Shown one piece after another: positions 1-7,513 of a DNA stretch of 64,000 bases (positions are counted from its first letter, which is position 1; the number at the start of each line of letters is the position of its first letter). A model generated the notes under the pieces. The model did not search any database. It was not told where the DNA came from and was given only the letters and a program-made list of their open reading frames with translations. Origin of the DNA: Clostridia bacterium (lineage in GTDB: Bacteria > Bacillota > Clostridia > Lachnospirales > Bianqueaceae); the NCBI GenBank assembly GCA_900764045.1, contig CAAFMN010000035.1:1-64000 (forward strand), read 5' to 3'. Position numbers and translations under genes: made by a program.

Positions 1-34
1 AAATTTGAATTCAAAAGTATTTTTAAAAAAACTC

Positions 35-63
35 TTGTTATCTTTTATAAAATAGGTTATAAT
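35..63 (+). promoter_or_regulatory. sigma-A type promoter for the acidic membrane protein and rlmD
   Basis: TTGTTA at 35-40 and TATAAT at 58-63 are separated by 17 bp. It lies 39 bp before the first gene's start codon and probably drives both that gene and rlmD. Confidence 0.7.
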
Positions 64-102
64 AGGAAAAAGTAGTAGAATTATTTAAGGAGGATGAGTG
101 TG

Positions 103-390
103 ATGACATCACTGGATATCAATCAGGTAAAAGAACTTCTGACTGAGAAAAAAGATAAGAAATTTATGTGGATTCTGGTCGGTGCAGCTTTGGCAGCTGC
201 CGTGCTCATTTCCGTTCTTTTCCTTCTGAAGCGCAAGCAGGATGAGGATGACGATTGGGACGACGACGACGATTGGGATGATTGGGATGACGATGATTTC
301 GATGAAGAAGACGAAGAGGACGATGAGGACGATGAAGAGGCTGAGTCCGAAGAATCTGAAGAGACTTCTGAGGACCCTGACGAAGAGTAA
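103..390 (+). CDS. small single-pass membrane protein with a highly acidic tail
   Basis: A 95-residue protein of unknown function. A short polar N-terminus is followed by one hydrophobic helix (about residues 23-44, ending in Lys-Arg-Lys), then a roughly 50-residue tail made almost only of Asp, Glu, Trp and Ser. Positive charges after the helix suggest the acidic tail is cytoplasmic. The start at 103 is chosen over an in-frame ATG at 94 because AAGGAGG at 87-93 leaves 9 nt to 103 but none to 94. The stop codon lies 2 nt before the rlmD start, so the two genes are co-transcribed and possibly translationally coupled. The tail is encoded by GAT/GAC/GAA-rich low-complexity DNA, so similarity searches will give spurious hits. 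I do not recognise a family beyond generic acidic-tail membrane proteins. Confidence 0.75.
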   Translation: MTSLDINQVKELLTEKKDKKFMWILVGAALAAAVLISVLFLLKRKQDEDDDWDDDDDWDDWDDDDFDEEDEEDDEDDEEAESEESEETSEDPDEE

Positions 391-392
391 TC

Positions 393-1799
393 ATGAAGAA
401 AAATCCAACCATCTTTCAGGGGTTGGGGAAGTCGGTCTCCTTTCCGAATAAGGGAACAGTGATTCCGGTGGTTGATGCTTCAGCCGCCGGTTTTTCTGTC
501 TCTGACCCTTCTCCCAAACCCGTTCATGTAAAAAATGTCCTTCCGGGACAGACCGTTGAGGTCTTTCAATCCAACCATCAGCACAAGCGCCGTGAAGGCA
601 CACTGCAGCGTCTGATCGCTCCGGCGCCCTATGAGATTCCATCCCCCTGTCCCCATGCCGCTTCCTGCGGCGGATGCAGCTACCAGACAGTTCCTTATTC
701 GATGCAGCTTCAGTGGAAGAGCGATATGGTTCTCTCCCTTCTGGATACCGTACTGGACCGTGCGGAATACACCTATCTGCCAATTCTCTCCTCTCCTTTG
801 CAATACGGCTACCGTAACAAAATGGAGTTTTCCTTTGGCGATGAATATAAAAATGGTCCGCTGACTCTTGGTCTGCATAAACGCGGTGCCTTCCACGACA
901 TCGTACCTGTCACAGAATGTCAGATCGTAGATCCGGATTTTCGTCAGATACTGCAAGGGGTACTGGAATATTTCACCTCTTCCGGCGATACATATCACAG
1001 CACCCGAACCCATAGCGGCTATCTGCGCCATCTGGTGCTGCGGAGAAGCTTCCGCGACCACGCGGTTCTGATCAACCTTGTGACCTCTTCAGACGGAACC
1101 CTGGACTCTGAAGCATTTGTCCGTCACCTGACCGCTCTGCCCCTCTCCGGACACATCGCTGGAATTCTGCACACAACCAATGATTCTCTTGCGGATATTG
1201 TCCGTCCAGATCAGGTTGCTTTGCTCTATGGCGAACCTTTTCTCACCGAAGAGCTTCTGGGGCTCAACTTTCGCCTGTCTCCCTTCTCCTTTTTCCAGAC
1301 CAACACAGCCGGTGCTTCCGTCCTGTATCAAACCGTGCTGGATATGGCCGGAGATTTGAAGGACCAGACGGTATTCGACCTGTACTGCGGAACCGGCACC
1401 ATCGCGCAGATCATTGCCCATGCGGGAGCCAAACGGGTATTGGGTATTGAACTGATCGAAGAGGCCGTGGAGGCCGCAAAAGAAAACGCCTGTTTGAATG
1501 GTCTGGAAAACTGTACTTTTCTGGCTGGAGATGTGCTGAAGCTGGTGGATACACTCCAGGAACACCCCGATTTGATCGTACTGGATCCTCCGCGGGACGG
1601 AATTCATCCCAAGGCCCTTCCCAAGATCCTGGCATATCAGCCCAAGCGCCTGATCTATGTCTCCTGTAAGCCCACTTCCCTCGTTCGGGACCTGCCCGCA
1701 TTAAAAGAAGCTGGATACCATGTGCAAACTGTTCGTACTGTGGATATGTTTCCAGGGACCGTACATGTAGAGACGGTCGCGCTCTTGTCCAAACTTTAA
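393..1799 (+). CDS. rlmD: 23S rRNA (uracil-5-)-methyltransferase, RlmD/RumA type
   Basis: A 468-residue S-adenosylmethionine-dependent methyltransferase of the TrmA/RumA family, which makes 5-methyluridine in 23S rRNA. The N-terminal part resembles a TRAM RNA-binding domain. Cys86, Cys92 and Cys95 (PCPHAASCGGC) plus a later Cys match the [4Fe-4S] site of RumA. The SAM-binding loop is DLYCGTGTIAQ, the catalytic-base region is LDPPRDGIHPKAL, and the nucleophilic cysteine is in YVSCKPTSLVRDL (about Cys425). Length is normal for the core enzyme. Which uracil it modifies cannot be told from sequence; Firmicutes often carry several paralogues. The 3' end is next to integrase debris, and the frame just past the stop resembles a C-terminal extension seen in some clostridial homologues (see the next entry). 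Confidence 0.92.
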   Translation: MKKNPTIFQGLGKSVSFPNKGTVIPVVDASAAGFSVSDPSPKPVHVKNVLPGQTVEVFQSNHQHKRREGTLQRLIAPAPYEIPSPCPHAASCGGCSYQTVPYSMQLQWKSDMVLSLLDTVLDRAEYTYLPILSSPLQYGYRNKMEFSFGDEYKNGPLTLGLHKRGAFHDIVPVTECQIVDPDFRQILQGVLEYFTSSGDTYHSTRTHSGYLRHLVLRRSFRDHAVLINLVTSSDGTLDSEAFVRHLTALPLSGHIAGILHTTNDSLADIVRPDQVALLYGEPFLTEELLGLNFRLSPFSFFQTNTAGASVLYQTVLDMAGDLKDQTVFDLYCGTGTIAQIIAHAGAKRVLGIELIEEAVEAAKENACLNGLENCTFLAGDVLKLVDTLQEHPDLIVLDPPRDGIHPKALPKILAYQPKRLIYVSCKPTSLVRDLPALKEAGYHVQTVRTVDMFPGTVHVETVALLSKL

Positions 1800-1800
1800 G

Positions 1801-1851
1801 AAAAAACATATCAAGATCGAAGTGAAGACGGACGAGGCAGAAATGGCATGA
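1801..1851 (+). pseudogene. possible frameshifted remnant of an rlmD C-terminal extension
   Basis: Immediately after the rlmD stop, the +1 frame reads KKHIKIEVKTDEAEMA before a stop at 1849-1851. From memory, some clostridial RlmD homologues continue past the methyltransferase core with a segment of the type HIxVxxxxDE. The remnant would mean that the gene was shortened or that its 3' end was exchanged by an integrating element. The stretch is short and the call is tentative. Confidence 0.3.
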
Positions 1852-1875
1852 TATAATCGTGTAATTGATGTCCAA

Positions 1876-1914
1876 CCTCAATGCAGGGAGAATAAAAGTT
1901 TTCCTGCATTGAGG
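1876..1914. repeat. 12-bp perfect inverted repeat with 15-nt loop
   Basis: CCTCAATGCAGG (1876-1887) and CCTGCATTGAGG (1903-1914) would form a strong hairpin. No T-run follows on the plus strand, so it is not a typical intrinsic terminator. A TATAAT lies just upstream (1852-1857) and a Shine-Dalgarno just downstream (1924-1927). It could be a leader hairpin of the 35-codon gene or a remnant of an element end. Confidence 0.6.
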
Positions 1915-1935
1915 TACATAAATGGAGTGAATGAC

Positions 1936-2043
1936 ATGAACGGAAAAAATAAAGATAACAATCAGTCCGATACCCTCAGCGAAGTTGAACGCGATTATCT
2001 GGATTCCATCAAGTTATTGGAGCAGAAAACAAATAAAAAGTAG
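1936..2043 (+). CDS. 35-residue small protein preceding the recombinase remnant
   Basis: ATG at 1936 is preceded by GGAG (1924-1927) with an 8-nt gap, and the frame runs 35 codons to TAG at 2041. The product is hydrophilic and charged (starts MNGKNKDNNQSDTLSEVER, ends EQKTNKK). It sits 17 nt before the start of a degenerate serine recombinase and was probably part of the same mobile element. I do not recognise the family. It may be a fossil that is still open only because it is short. Confidence 0.45.
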   Translation: MNGKNKDNNQSDTLSEVERDYLDSIKLLEQKTNKK

Positions 2044-2060
2044 ATAGCGGATAAAAGGAC

Positions 2061-2182
2061 ATGATGAAGAACCGATAAAAGTCTCTGTCTATATTCGCGT
2101 GTCTACTGCCATGCAGATTGACGGATACTCTCTGAATGCATAGAAATCCAGAACGAAAGCCTATGCTAAGTTCAATGATTAA
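2061..2182 (+). pseudogene. truncated, broken large serine recombinase (N-terminal fragment)
   Basis: The frame at 2078-2140 reads KVSVYIRVSTAMQIDGYSLN, the N-terminal signature of resolvase/invertase-type serine recombinases, in which the Ser of RVST (codon 2102-2104) is the nucleophile. At least three lesions are visible. The probable ATG start at 2061 is out of frame and hits TAA after a few codons. A TAG at 2141-2143 replaces the Gln usually found after the NA of the motif. All of the remaining protein (normally about 500 residues) is missing after 2182. Large serine recombinases of integrative elements in streptococci and clostridia are known to use the 3' end of rum/rlmD genes as a target, which fits the position directly behind rlmD. 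Confidence 0.75.
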
Positions 2183-2199
2183 TTGATTTATCCCTTAAA

Positions 2200-2243
2200 A
2201 AGAAGCTCAGAAGTACACATGATTGTGCGCTTTTGAGCTTCTT
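2200..2243 (-). terminator. terminator of the iron ABC operon
   Basis: AAGAAGCTCA (2200-2209) pairs with TGAGCTTCTT (2234-2243). On the minus strand the stem is followed by a T-run (plus-strand A-run from 2197). It lies 11 nt past the stop of the metallo-beta-lactamase-fold gene. It may also act weakly in the plus direction. Confidence 0.75.
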
Positions 2244-2253
2244 TCTTATTTGA

Positions 2254-3318
2254 CTAAACCCATATCTCCTTCTCCGCTGAGAACTCTGCCGAATGGTAGG
2301 CAATGGTCCGCGCAAAGTGATTGTTCTCCTTTAGCTGCCGGAACCCTTTATAATTCAGATGTACCGGATACCGCAGCATCACCATCACTCCCTGCCGGGA
2401 TAATTCCGCACTGTAGGAGCCCTTTTCCAATGTACCGGTCATGACTGCGCCTCCTCCCGGAGCCAGAATCTGCTTCGCTATGTTCCGTGCATCAGCACTG
2501 CGTAGCTGCGGATCACTGACGAACACAATTCCCTGCCTCTGTCCGCAGTAGGCCTGAACCGGCACCTCTGTCAGGGCGTCCCGGTACCAAAAGCCCCCGG
2601 CTCGCTGTTGGGCAAGATTTTTCAAAAATACCGGATCCGCAGAATAGGAGGCACCGGACAGATTGGCGTCAAACAGCCGCAGGATCTCCAATCCTCTCCC
2701 GTATTTCGGTACGGGAAACAACAATACATGGTGCATCTCCAGAAGCTTCTGCGTCTCCTCAACAAGTCGGCTGCAATACACCTCATACGGTGTTTCATCC
2801 AGGCCATACGCACAATCCAGGACCGCCAGGTCCGCATATTGGTCCCGTATCGGATCACAGGCATAGACCTGTGTATTTTCCGTATAATCCCCAGAAAAAA
2901 AGATCGATTGGCCATGCTCTGTAAAACGGTACCAAACGCTGCCGGCGCAGTGTCCGCTGCGGCCCCATTGCGCCGTAAGACTACGGAAGCATCCTATTCC
3001 CCTGGGACAAAGCTCATTCAAAATATGACTCCTGGGGATCTGCATAGATAATTGGCGCAAAGTTTCATCCGCCGCGATCAGCTGTCCTTGAAACCCATTT
3101 TCATACAGCCACGGGAGAGCGCCCGTATGGTCGGCATGGGAATGCGTTAGAAATACCGCGTCCAACCTACGGATCTGCTCCGGCGTCAAATGCGGATACG
3201 GATCCTCCGGCATGTCTGCCATCTTTCCGCAGTCTACCAGGAAATTACTCTCTTTTCCCTGTACATAAAAGCAGTTGCGCCCATGCTCCCCTACGCCTCC
3301 CGCAATCCAGAGCTTCAT
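2254..3318 (-). CDS. metallo-beta-lactamase-fold hydrolase, RNase/beta-CASP-like
   Basis: A 354-residue protein of the MBL superfamily. The metal-binding motif HSHADHTG follows LDAVFLT; GHCAGS supplies the third-motif His and FFSGDYTENTQ the bridging Asp. The later segment PVPKYGRGLEILRLF resembles the beta-CASP region of RNA-processing nucleases such as the Ysh1/CPSF73 family, so a nuclease role is possible but unproven. The start at 3318 is chosen because AAGGAG lies 7 nt upstream; the longer frame adds nine residues without a better site. It is the last gene of the iron-type ABC operon, 1 nt after the permease stop. Its link to metal import is unclear. Confidence 0.75.
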   Translation of the reverse strand: MKLWIAGGVGEHGRNCFYVQGKESNFLVDCGKMADMPEDPYPHLTPEQIRRLDAVFLTHSHADHTGALPWLYENGFQGQLIAADETLRQLSMQIPRSHILNELCPRGIGCFRSLTAQWGRSGHCAGSVWYRFTEHGQSIFFSGDYTENTQVYACDPIRDQYADLAVLDCAYGLDETPYEVYCSRLVEETQKLLEMHHVLLFPVPKYGRGLEILRLFDANLSGASYSADPVFLKNLAQQRAGGFWYRDALTEVPVQAYCGQRQGIVFVSDPQLRSADARNIAKQILAPGGGAVMTGTLEKGSYSAELSRQGVMVMLRYPVHLNYKGFRQLKENNHFARTIAYHSAEFSAEKEIWV

Positions 3319-3319
3319 T

Positions 3320-4981
3320 TTATGCTCCTTTCTTCTTTCCGACACAGCGGTTGAATATCAACAGCGCCGTGGTCGTAATCAAGACGCACCGAACCGCCAT
3401 GGCCATACCTAAGGATACACTGCCCTGCTCGAATTCCCGGTTGATATATGTTGAGACCACCAACGTATTCGGCGGCGCGATCAGGCTGGCTGTCACCAAT
3501 TCCCGGAACGCGATGATAAAGATCATCATCCATCCCGCAAAAATACCGCGAGAGATCATCGGCAGTGTGATCCGCCGGAAAACATAGCCCGGCGAGCCGC
3601 CAAAGGTCCTTCCTGCCTCCAACAGACTTTCGTTGATCTGCGTATAGGCGGAAGTCACATACTGGACTGTATAGGGAAGATAGAGCACCACATAGGCCAA
3701 CACCATGATCCCTATGGTGTTATAGAGCGGAAGCACTTTGTATATCGCGTTCCAGAACAGCATGATGCCAATGATCAGTACGATGCTCGGCAACATCTCC
3801 GGCAGCAGACTGACGCCCTCTATCGTTTTTTTCAAGAATCCCTTGGTTTTCCGTACTGCTACCACAACTGCCGTGCCGATCACAGAACAGATCGTCGCCG
3901 AGGAAACGGCCAAAAACAGGCTTTTTCCGATAGACGCAAGCGCCTTAGGAGTTGTCAGCAGTTCTATGTAATGATCCAGCGTAAAGTTACCCGCGGCCAA
4001 GCCGTATCCGCGCAATTTGATGAGCGATGTGGCAATAATCGAAAAATACGGAACACCGATCGCGATCAGAATCACCAACGCGATCCACATCCATGCGCCG
4101 ACCTGTCCCAGCAGAGACAGCTTGGTACGCGCCGGACGGCTCCCCTTACCGCTGACCAGATGGTAACTGGTACGACCTGTAATATAGTTCTGAATCAGCC
4201 ACATTGCCATACAGATACAGATCAGAATGGACGAAAGGCTGGCGGAACGTCCGAAATCGATGGGCGCTGTCGTAGAATAACGATGAATATCCGTCGTAAA
4301 CACGTAGAAGCCGATGCGCCGTCCTAATGTATACGGCGTACCATATTCCGAGAGGGTCTTGACAAATACTAGCAACGCACCGATGGCATAGTTGCCGGTG
4401 AGAAGCGGTGCGAAAATCTTACGCATCCGCATTCCGAACCCTGCGCCGAATACAGCGCCGCTCTCCTCCAGACTTGCCGGGATATTCAGCATCGCGTTCT
4501 TGAGCATTGTCATAAGAAACGGGAAAACATGCAGACTCATGACCAATACCAACCCGCCAAAGCAAAAGAAGTTCTCTGACCACGAGCCCGTTGCCGGAAA
4601 CATCTGCTGGAAGAGTCCTTTTTTCTGCATAAATAGGATCCAGCCCATGGACGCGATATATGGCGGCGTCATAAACGGAACCATAAAAACAATATCCAGC
4701 CAAGTGTGTCTGGCCAACTGTGTACGCGCCAGAAGAAACGCTGTCGGTACGGCAAGGATCGTCGAACACAGTACGACGCATATACCCAGCAACAGGGAAT
4801 TCCAAACTGTCTGCACATTTTCCGCGTTTGCGATGGTCTTCCACGCCTGATACAGATCAAGGCGGCCATCAACGATGACCGCCTTCGTAAATACTGTAAT
4901 CAGAGGGCAGAGAATCAGACCAGTCAAAAGCACCAGCAGGAATATCGGCAGAAAGTTCTTTTTCAGGTTGATTGATCTCAT
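3320..4981 (-). CDS. ABC importer permease, fused two-domain type (iron/thiamine-like)
   Basis: A 553-residue membrane protein with two consecutive binding-protein-dependent transport permease domains, one in each half, about 12 hydrophobic segments in all. The fused arrangement is that of FbpB/SfuB/AfuB-type ferric-iron and ThiP-type permeases. Each half carries an EAA-like loop: EESGAVFGAGFGMRMRKI in the first and EAGRTFGGSPGYVFRRI in the second. ATG at 4981 has GGAGG 5 nt upstream; a GTG four codons earlier is less likely. It follows the binding-protein gene by 16 nt and would form the pore with the ATPase encoded first in the operon. The substrate is inferred from family and operon, not from residues. 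Confidence 0.85.
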   Translation of the reverse strand: MRSINLKKNFLPIFLLVLLTGLILCPLITVFTKAVIVDGRLDLYQAWKTIANAENVQTVWNSLLLGICVVLCSTILAVPTAFLLARTQLARHTWLDIVFMVPFMTPPYIASMGWILFMQKKGLFQQMFPATGSWSENFFCFGGLVLVMSLHVFPFLMTMLKNAMLNIPASLEESGAVFGAGFGMRMRKIFAPLLTGNYAIGALLVFVKTLSEYGTPYTLGRRIGFYVFTTDIHRYSTTAPIDFGRSASLSSILICICMAMWLIQNYITGRTSYHLVSGKGSRPARTKLSLLGQVGAWMWIALVILIAIGVPYFSIIATSLIKLRGYGLAAGNFTLDHYIELLTTPKALASIGKSLFLAVSSATICSVIGTAVVVAVRKTKGFLKKTIEGVSLLPEMLPSIVLIIGIMLFWNAIYKVLPLYNTIGIMVLAYVVLYLPYTVQYVTSAYTQINESLLEAGRTFGGSPGYVFRRITLPMISRGIFAGWMMIFIIAFRELVTASLIAPPNTLVVSTYINREFEQGSVSLGMAMAVRCVLITTTALLIFNRCVGKKKGA

Positions 4982-4997
4982 AAGCCCCTCCACCTAT

Positions 4998-6077
4998 TTA
5001 TTCGCAAAGACTGTTGAGCTTGGCCGCGGTATCGGAGGCGATCTCCATCATCTTATCCCAATCGGTCGGAATCTGCGGAATGTCGGCCAGATTGGTGCGG
5101 TTTTCACACTGCACGTCGCTGCGGCCCGGCAGCAGGAACGCGTCCGCTACCAGCTTCTGCGCTTCATCACTGAACAGGAAGTCCACAAAAGCCTTGGCGT
5201 TATCCATATTCGGCGCAGTCTTGAGGATCATGGCAGGACGGGGATTTACAACGGTTCCAGACGCAGGATAGTAGATATTCAGCGGCTCGCCCTTCTTCAT
5301 AGAAGAATACGCATTGTAATCTACACCGGCAATCAGAATGCCTTTTTCACCGGTCGTGACGGCTTCGAGCGCTGCTTTATTGGCTCCGGGAACGTTCAGA
5401 CCATTGTCTACCCAGCTCTGCAGGATCGCCTCTCCATTCTCCATTCCAGTGACAAGACCGGCAAGGAAATCCTTGCACGCGCCGGACTTTTCCGGGTCAG
5501 GAATGGCAATCATATCCTTATACTGCGTATCTGACAGCTCCGACCAGTCCACGTTCAGCTCCGGAATCACGGTCGTATTATAGATTACACCAACTGCGGA
5601 CGCACTGTAGCCAAACAGGGTATGGTCATCGTCCATCCATCCGCTGTTGATCAGATCTGCATTGGCCGGTGTATAGCTTTCCAGTTGGCCGTCCGCCTTC
5701 ATGCTGAGACCGTCCGACCAGGATGCGAGGATAACTACATCGGCAACCGGATTGGCCTGCTCTGCTTCCAGACGGGCCAGGATCTCACCCGTTGTCCCCT
5801 GGAACTGCTCGACTTCAACACCGGTCTTTTCCGTAAACGCGGCTGCCAGCTTGTCCGCCAGTCCTGCCGGACTCGGCATATAAACCGTTACCTTTCCGGA
5901 CAGCTGAGACTGCGCTGCGCTCTCCGCCGCACTGCTCTCGGATACACTGCTTTCGGCCGTGCTGCTTTCTGCTTTACTGCTTTCTGCCGCGCTGCTATCT
6001 GATGTGCCCTGCGCGCAGGCTGCCAGCCCAAGACATAGGCTTAAAATCAATACTAACGACAAAATACGATTCTTCAT
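4998..6077 (-). CDS. solute-binding lipoprotein of an iron-type ABC importer
   Basis: A 359-residue extracellular solute-binding protein of the FbpA/AfuA group. It has a lipoprotein signal peptide (charged start, hydrophobic core, LGLAAC lipobox), so it should be anchored to the outer face of the membrane. A linker rich in Ser, Ala and Glu (about residues 24-57) precedes the folded domain, which begins GKVTVYMPSPAG. A double tyrosine occurs in NIYYPASGT; paired tyrosines bind Fe(III) in FbpA, but I cannot align this with certainty. The start at 6077 overlaps the stop of the ATPase gene in an ATGA arrangement, indicating coupled translation. Related proteins bind phosphonates or polyamines, so the iron assignment is moderate. 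Confidence 0.8.
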   Translation of the reverse strand: MKNRILSLVLILSLCLGLAACAQGTSDSSAAESSKAESSTAESSVSESSAAESAAQSQLSGKVTVYMPSPAGLADKLAAAFTEKTGVEVEQFQGTTGEILARLEAEQANPVADVVILASWSDGLSMKADGQLESYTPANADLINSGWMDDDHTLFGYSASAVGVIYNTTVIPELNVDWSELSDTQYKDMIAIPDPEKSGACKDFLAGLVTGMENGEAILQSWVDNGLNVPGANKAALEAVTTGEKGILIAGVDYNAYSSMKKGEPLNIYYPASGTVVNPRPAMILKTAPNMDNAKAFVDFLFSDEAQKLVADAFLLPGRSDVQCENRTNLADIPQIPTDWDKMMEIASDTAAKLNSLCE

Positions 6078-7051
6078 GCTGATAAAACCTCTTTTCCTTG
6101 AAAATAAATCATCTGTTTGGGATCTATGTAAAAGGACAGCTTCTGTCCGGGCACTGCCTTTTGCCCGCTGTGAAGCGTCCATGTTACATCATGGTATGCG
6201 ACTGTAATCTCATAGGAATTCCCCAGATACTGTACACTTTGAACCGGAAGTTCAAAATGCAGTGCTCCTTCCTGCGGATGATATACAGCGGCCTCCGGAC
6301 GAAACAGCTCCGTCTCGCTCAGCCAATTGGACTTTCCGACAAATCGTGCTACAAATTCTGTCACCGGATGGTGGTAGATCTCTTCCGGCATATCGTACTG
6401 CTCCACATGCCCGCCGTTTAAGACTGCGATCTTATCGCTCATGCTCATGGCCTCCGTCTGATCATGGGTCACGAAAACAGAAGTAATCCCCAGCGATGTC
6501 GTCAACTCGGTCAATTCATGCCGCATCTCCTCCCGCAGCAGAGCATCCAACGCGGAAAGCGGTTCATCAAACAGAATGCAGCCAGGCCGTACGGCAATCG
6601 CCCTTGCGAACGCGACTCTCTGCTGCTGCCCGCCGGAAAGCTGGTGCGGATACCGCTTTTCAAAATCCTCCAAGTGAACGGTGTGCAACGCTTCCCGTAC
6701 ACGCTCCTGAAGCTCCTTGGTCTCTTTCTTGGCACGCAGGCCGAAGGCGACATTTTCAAATACCGTCATATGCGGCCAGAGGGCAAAGTCCTGAAACACA
6801 AATCCGAGGTTTCGCTTCTCCGGCGGCAGATTGACTCCGCGTTCCTTGCTAAAGACACAGGTATCATCCAACCATATCTCACCTTCATCCGGTGTTTCTA
6901 GTCCGGCAATCATCCGCAGAAGCGTCGTTTTGCCGCAGCCTGAAGGTCCGAGCAGCGTCGTAAAGCTCCCGTTCTGAATGGTCAGCGTCGTGGAGTGGAT
7001 CACCTGCTTCTTATCAAAGCGTTTCTCAATTCGATTCAATCGAATCTCCAT
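6074..7051 (-). CDS. ABC importer ATPase, FbpC/PotA-like
   Basis: A 325-residue ATP-binding subunit. Walker A is GPSGCGKTT, the signature motif is LSGGQQQRV, Walker B is CILFDEPLSALD, and the switch His is in VTHDQTEAM. A C-terminal regulatory (TOBE-like) domain follows at about residues 240-325. The Q-loop segment GFVFQDFALWPHMTVFENV is typical of iron, polyamine and spermidine importers. It is the first gene of the four-gene operon and overlaps the binding-protein gene by 4 nt. A 17-bp palindrome lies 42 nt upstream and may be the operator. Confidence 0.88.
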   Translation of the reverse strand: MEIRLNRIEKRFDKKQVIHSTTLTIQNGSFTTLLGPSGCGKTTLLRMIAGLETPDEGEIWLDDTCVFSKERGVNLPPEKRNLGFVFQDFALWPHMTVFENVAFGLRAKKETKELQERVREALHTVHLEDFEKRYPHQLSGGQQQRVAFARAIAVRPGCILFDEPLSALDALLREEMRHELTELTTSLGITSVFVTHDQTEAMSMSDKIAVLNGGHVEQYDMPEEIYHHPVTEFVARFVGKSNWLSETELFRPEAAVYHPQEGALHFELPVQSVQYLGNSYEITVAYHDVTWTLHSGQKAVPGQKLSFYIDPKQMIYFQGKEVLSA

Positions 7052-7093
7052 AACATCCCTCTTTTCTGTGTTCTTCGATTAGCATACATAATC

Positions 7094-7110
7094 CATGTAA
7101 ACTTTACATG
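7094..7110. promoter_or_regulatory. 17-bp palindrome upstream of the iron-type ABC operon
   Basis: CATGTAAACTTTACATG is perfectly palindromic apart from the central base. It sits in the only sizeable gap upstream of the importer ATPase and is a plausible repressor operator. It does not match the classical Fur box or the CG-centred CcpA cre site. Confidence 0.5.
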
Positions 7111-7145
7111 CCTTTCCTCGTAAAATGAGCGTAAAATCCATAAAA

Positions 7146-7183
7146 AATGTCTCATGGTGACGGATTTCATCCCATGAGACATT
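7146..7183 (-). terminator. terminator of the mdh-hdr-flx-frd-rex operon
   Basis: AATGTCTCATGG (7146-7157) pairs with CCATGAGACATT (7172-7183), and on the minus strand a run of six T follows. It lies 74 nt past the stop of the small [2Fe-2S] protein gene and closes the long operon before the ABC genes. Confidence 0.85.
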
Positions 7184-7256
7184 CTCTCTTTTCATGTACA
7201 CTAAAAACATCTGCGCCTCGAATCGGACCAGACCGGCGCCCTGCCTGACCTTTTGC

Positions 7257-7502
7257 TTATCGGTTCAGCTGAGCCAACACGTTCTGCTCAAAGAACTTCT
7301 GGACGCTATCCGGATGAACGGAATGGAACTCATCATCCACCGTAACGCAGACACCCTGAGCACACTTGCCCATGCAGAAAATACCTGTCAGCTCTACCGT
7401 ATCCTCAAGATGATTCTCGCGGATCAGAGCCTGCAGCTCCTCGACTACCTGGCGGGAGCCCTTGATATGACATGATGAACCAATACATACGGTAATTTTC
7501 AT
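7257..7502 (-). CDS. small thioredoxin-like [2Fe-2S] ferredoxin
   Basis: An 81-residue protein resembling the C-terminal [2Fe-2S] domain of NuoE/HydC-type subunits. The four cluster ligands are visible as CIGSSC near the N-terminus and GIFCMGKC in the middle. The start at 7502 follows GAGAGG by 8 nt. It is the last gene of the operon, 11 nt behind rex, so it is made together with the Hdr-Flx-Frd proteins. A role as an electron carrier or accessory subunit for an NADH-linked flavoprotein is likely by family, but its partner is not identifiable from the sequence. Confidence 0.82.
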   Translation of the reverse strand: MKITVCIGSSCHIKGSRQVVEELQALIRENHLEDTVELTGIFCMGKCAQGVCVTVDDEFHSVHPDSVQKFFEQNVLAQLNR

Positions 7503-7513
7503 AATTTTTCCTC

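Noticed and set aside
7094..7110. CATGTAAACTTTACATG considered as a CcpA cre site
   Set aside because: The central CG typical of cre is missing and the spacing is one base short; kept only as an unassigned palindrome.
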